From Reticulitermes speratus (Eukaryota; Arthropoda; Insecta; Blattodea; Rhinotermitidae): DNA of 64,000 nucleotides. The notes under the pieces are model-generated. The model saw nothing but the letters and a program-made list of their open reading frames with translations, made no database searches and had not been told where the DNA came from. The stretch spans positions 4,789,709 to 4,853,708 of the forward strand of contig JAJKFL010000026.1 in the NCBI GenBank assembly GCA_021186555.1, written 5' to 3'. Positions 63,861 to 64,000 of the stretch are shown here, one piece after another. The translations under genes and the position numbers were made by a program. How positions within the stretch are numbered: position 1 is the first letter of the stretch; every line of letters starts with the position of its first letter.

Positions 63861-64000
63861 CCTGTATCATGCAGCTTGCTACAAGACAGGCCATCTGCCG
63901 GCCGGCCTGACGGCACGGGCCTACCTGCCTGCCTGCAGCAAATGTCCGCCAGCAGTAGACCCTCAGCGCATAAAGCCTCGACAGCACAGCCTCTAAATCA
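63861..64000 (-). other. Possible exon edge (partial, window end)
   Basis: On the minus strand a frame is open from the window edge (DLEAVLSRLYALRVYCWR .. MACLVASCMIQ) to ATACAG|GTGAGC at 63861/63860, a good donor. The segment is GC-rich with CCGGCCGGC. It could equally be an untranslated first exon or chance. Confidence 0.2.

Overview
This is eukaryotic, insect-like genomic DNA, almost entirely noncoding and packed with transposable-element remnants. The evidence is four tRNA-derived SINE families, 3' ends of two non-LTR retrotransposons, hAT and Tc1/mariner-type MITEs with recognisable target-site duplications (TSDs), foldback elements, minisatellites and a large satellite array. The overall repeat style reminds me of a large cockroach/termite (Blattodea) genome, but that is an impression from memory and was not tested. 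Nothing looks bacterial or viral, and I see no rRNA, functional tRNA or CRISPR.

Layout. 0.9-1.2 kb and 60.3-62.1 kb: two arrays of one ~114-bp repeat, with single copies at 6.7, 16.9 and 18.9 kb. 1.3-41.3 kb: a mosaic of SINEs, LINE tails (LINE-A, LINE-B), MITEs and foldbacks, much of it nested; minisatellites lie at 23.8-24.5, 25.5-25.7 and 40.1-40.4 kb. 41.4-43.1 kb: the only stretch that looks like gene space. Two candidate first exons face away from each other there, on opposite strands, with a CpG-bearing region between them. 44.2-50.2 kb: foldbacks followed by about 59 copies of a 91-bp satellite. 50.5-60 kb: more foldbacks, hAT and mariner-type elements and SINEs, and a GC-rich inverted-repeat element with CRE motifs at 58.0-58.4 kb. 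62.2-63.2 kb: a LINE-B tail and a pogo-like MITE expanded by internal duplication.

Most interesting signals. (1) Many foldback elements of otherwise unrelated sequence share one small structured core, CTGANGA-T-helix-GAAAC. The helix sequence changes while pairing is kept in most copies, which recalls the hammerhead-ribozyme core. (2) A 488-bp palindrome with identical arms and a 2-bp spacer is centred exactly on a copy of an 82-bp hairpin element that recurs four times in the window. (3) A second foldback class carries 11-13 bp TSDs, unlike normal cut-and-paste MITEs. (4) A mobile element carries an internal tandem array that varies from 1 to 13 units.

Most long open frames are by-products of repeats (unit lengths divisible by 3, or repeats without stops) and are not annotated as genes. 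SINE-1 to SINE-4, LINE-A and LINE-B are local names used only here.
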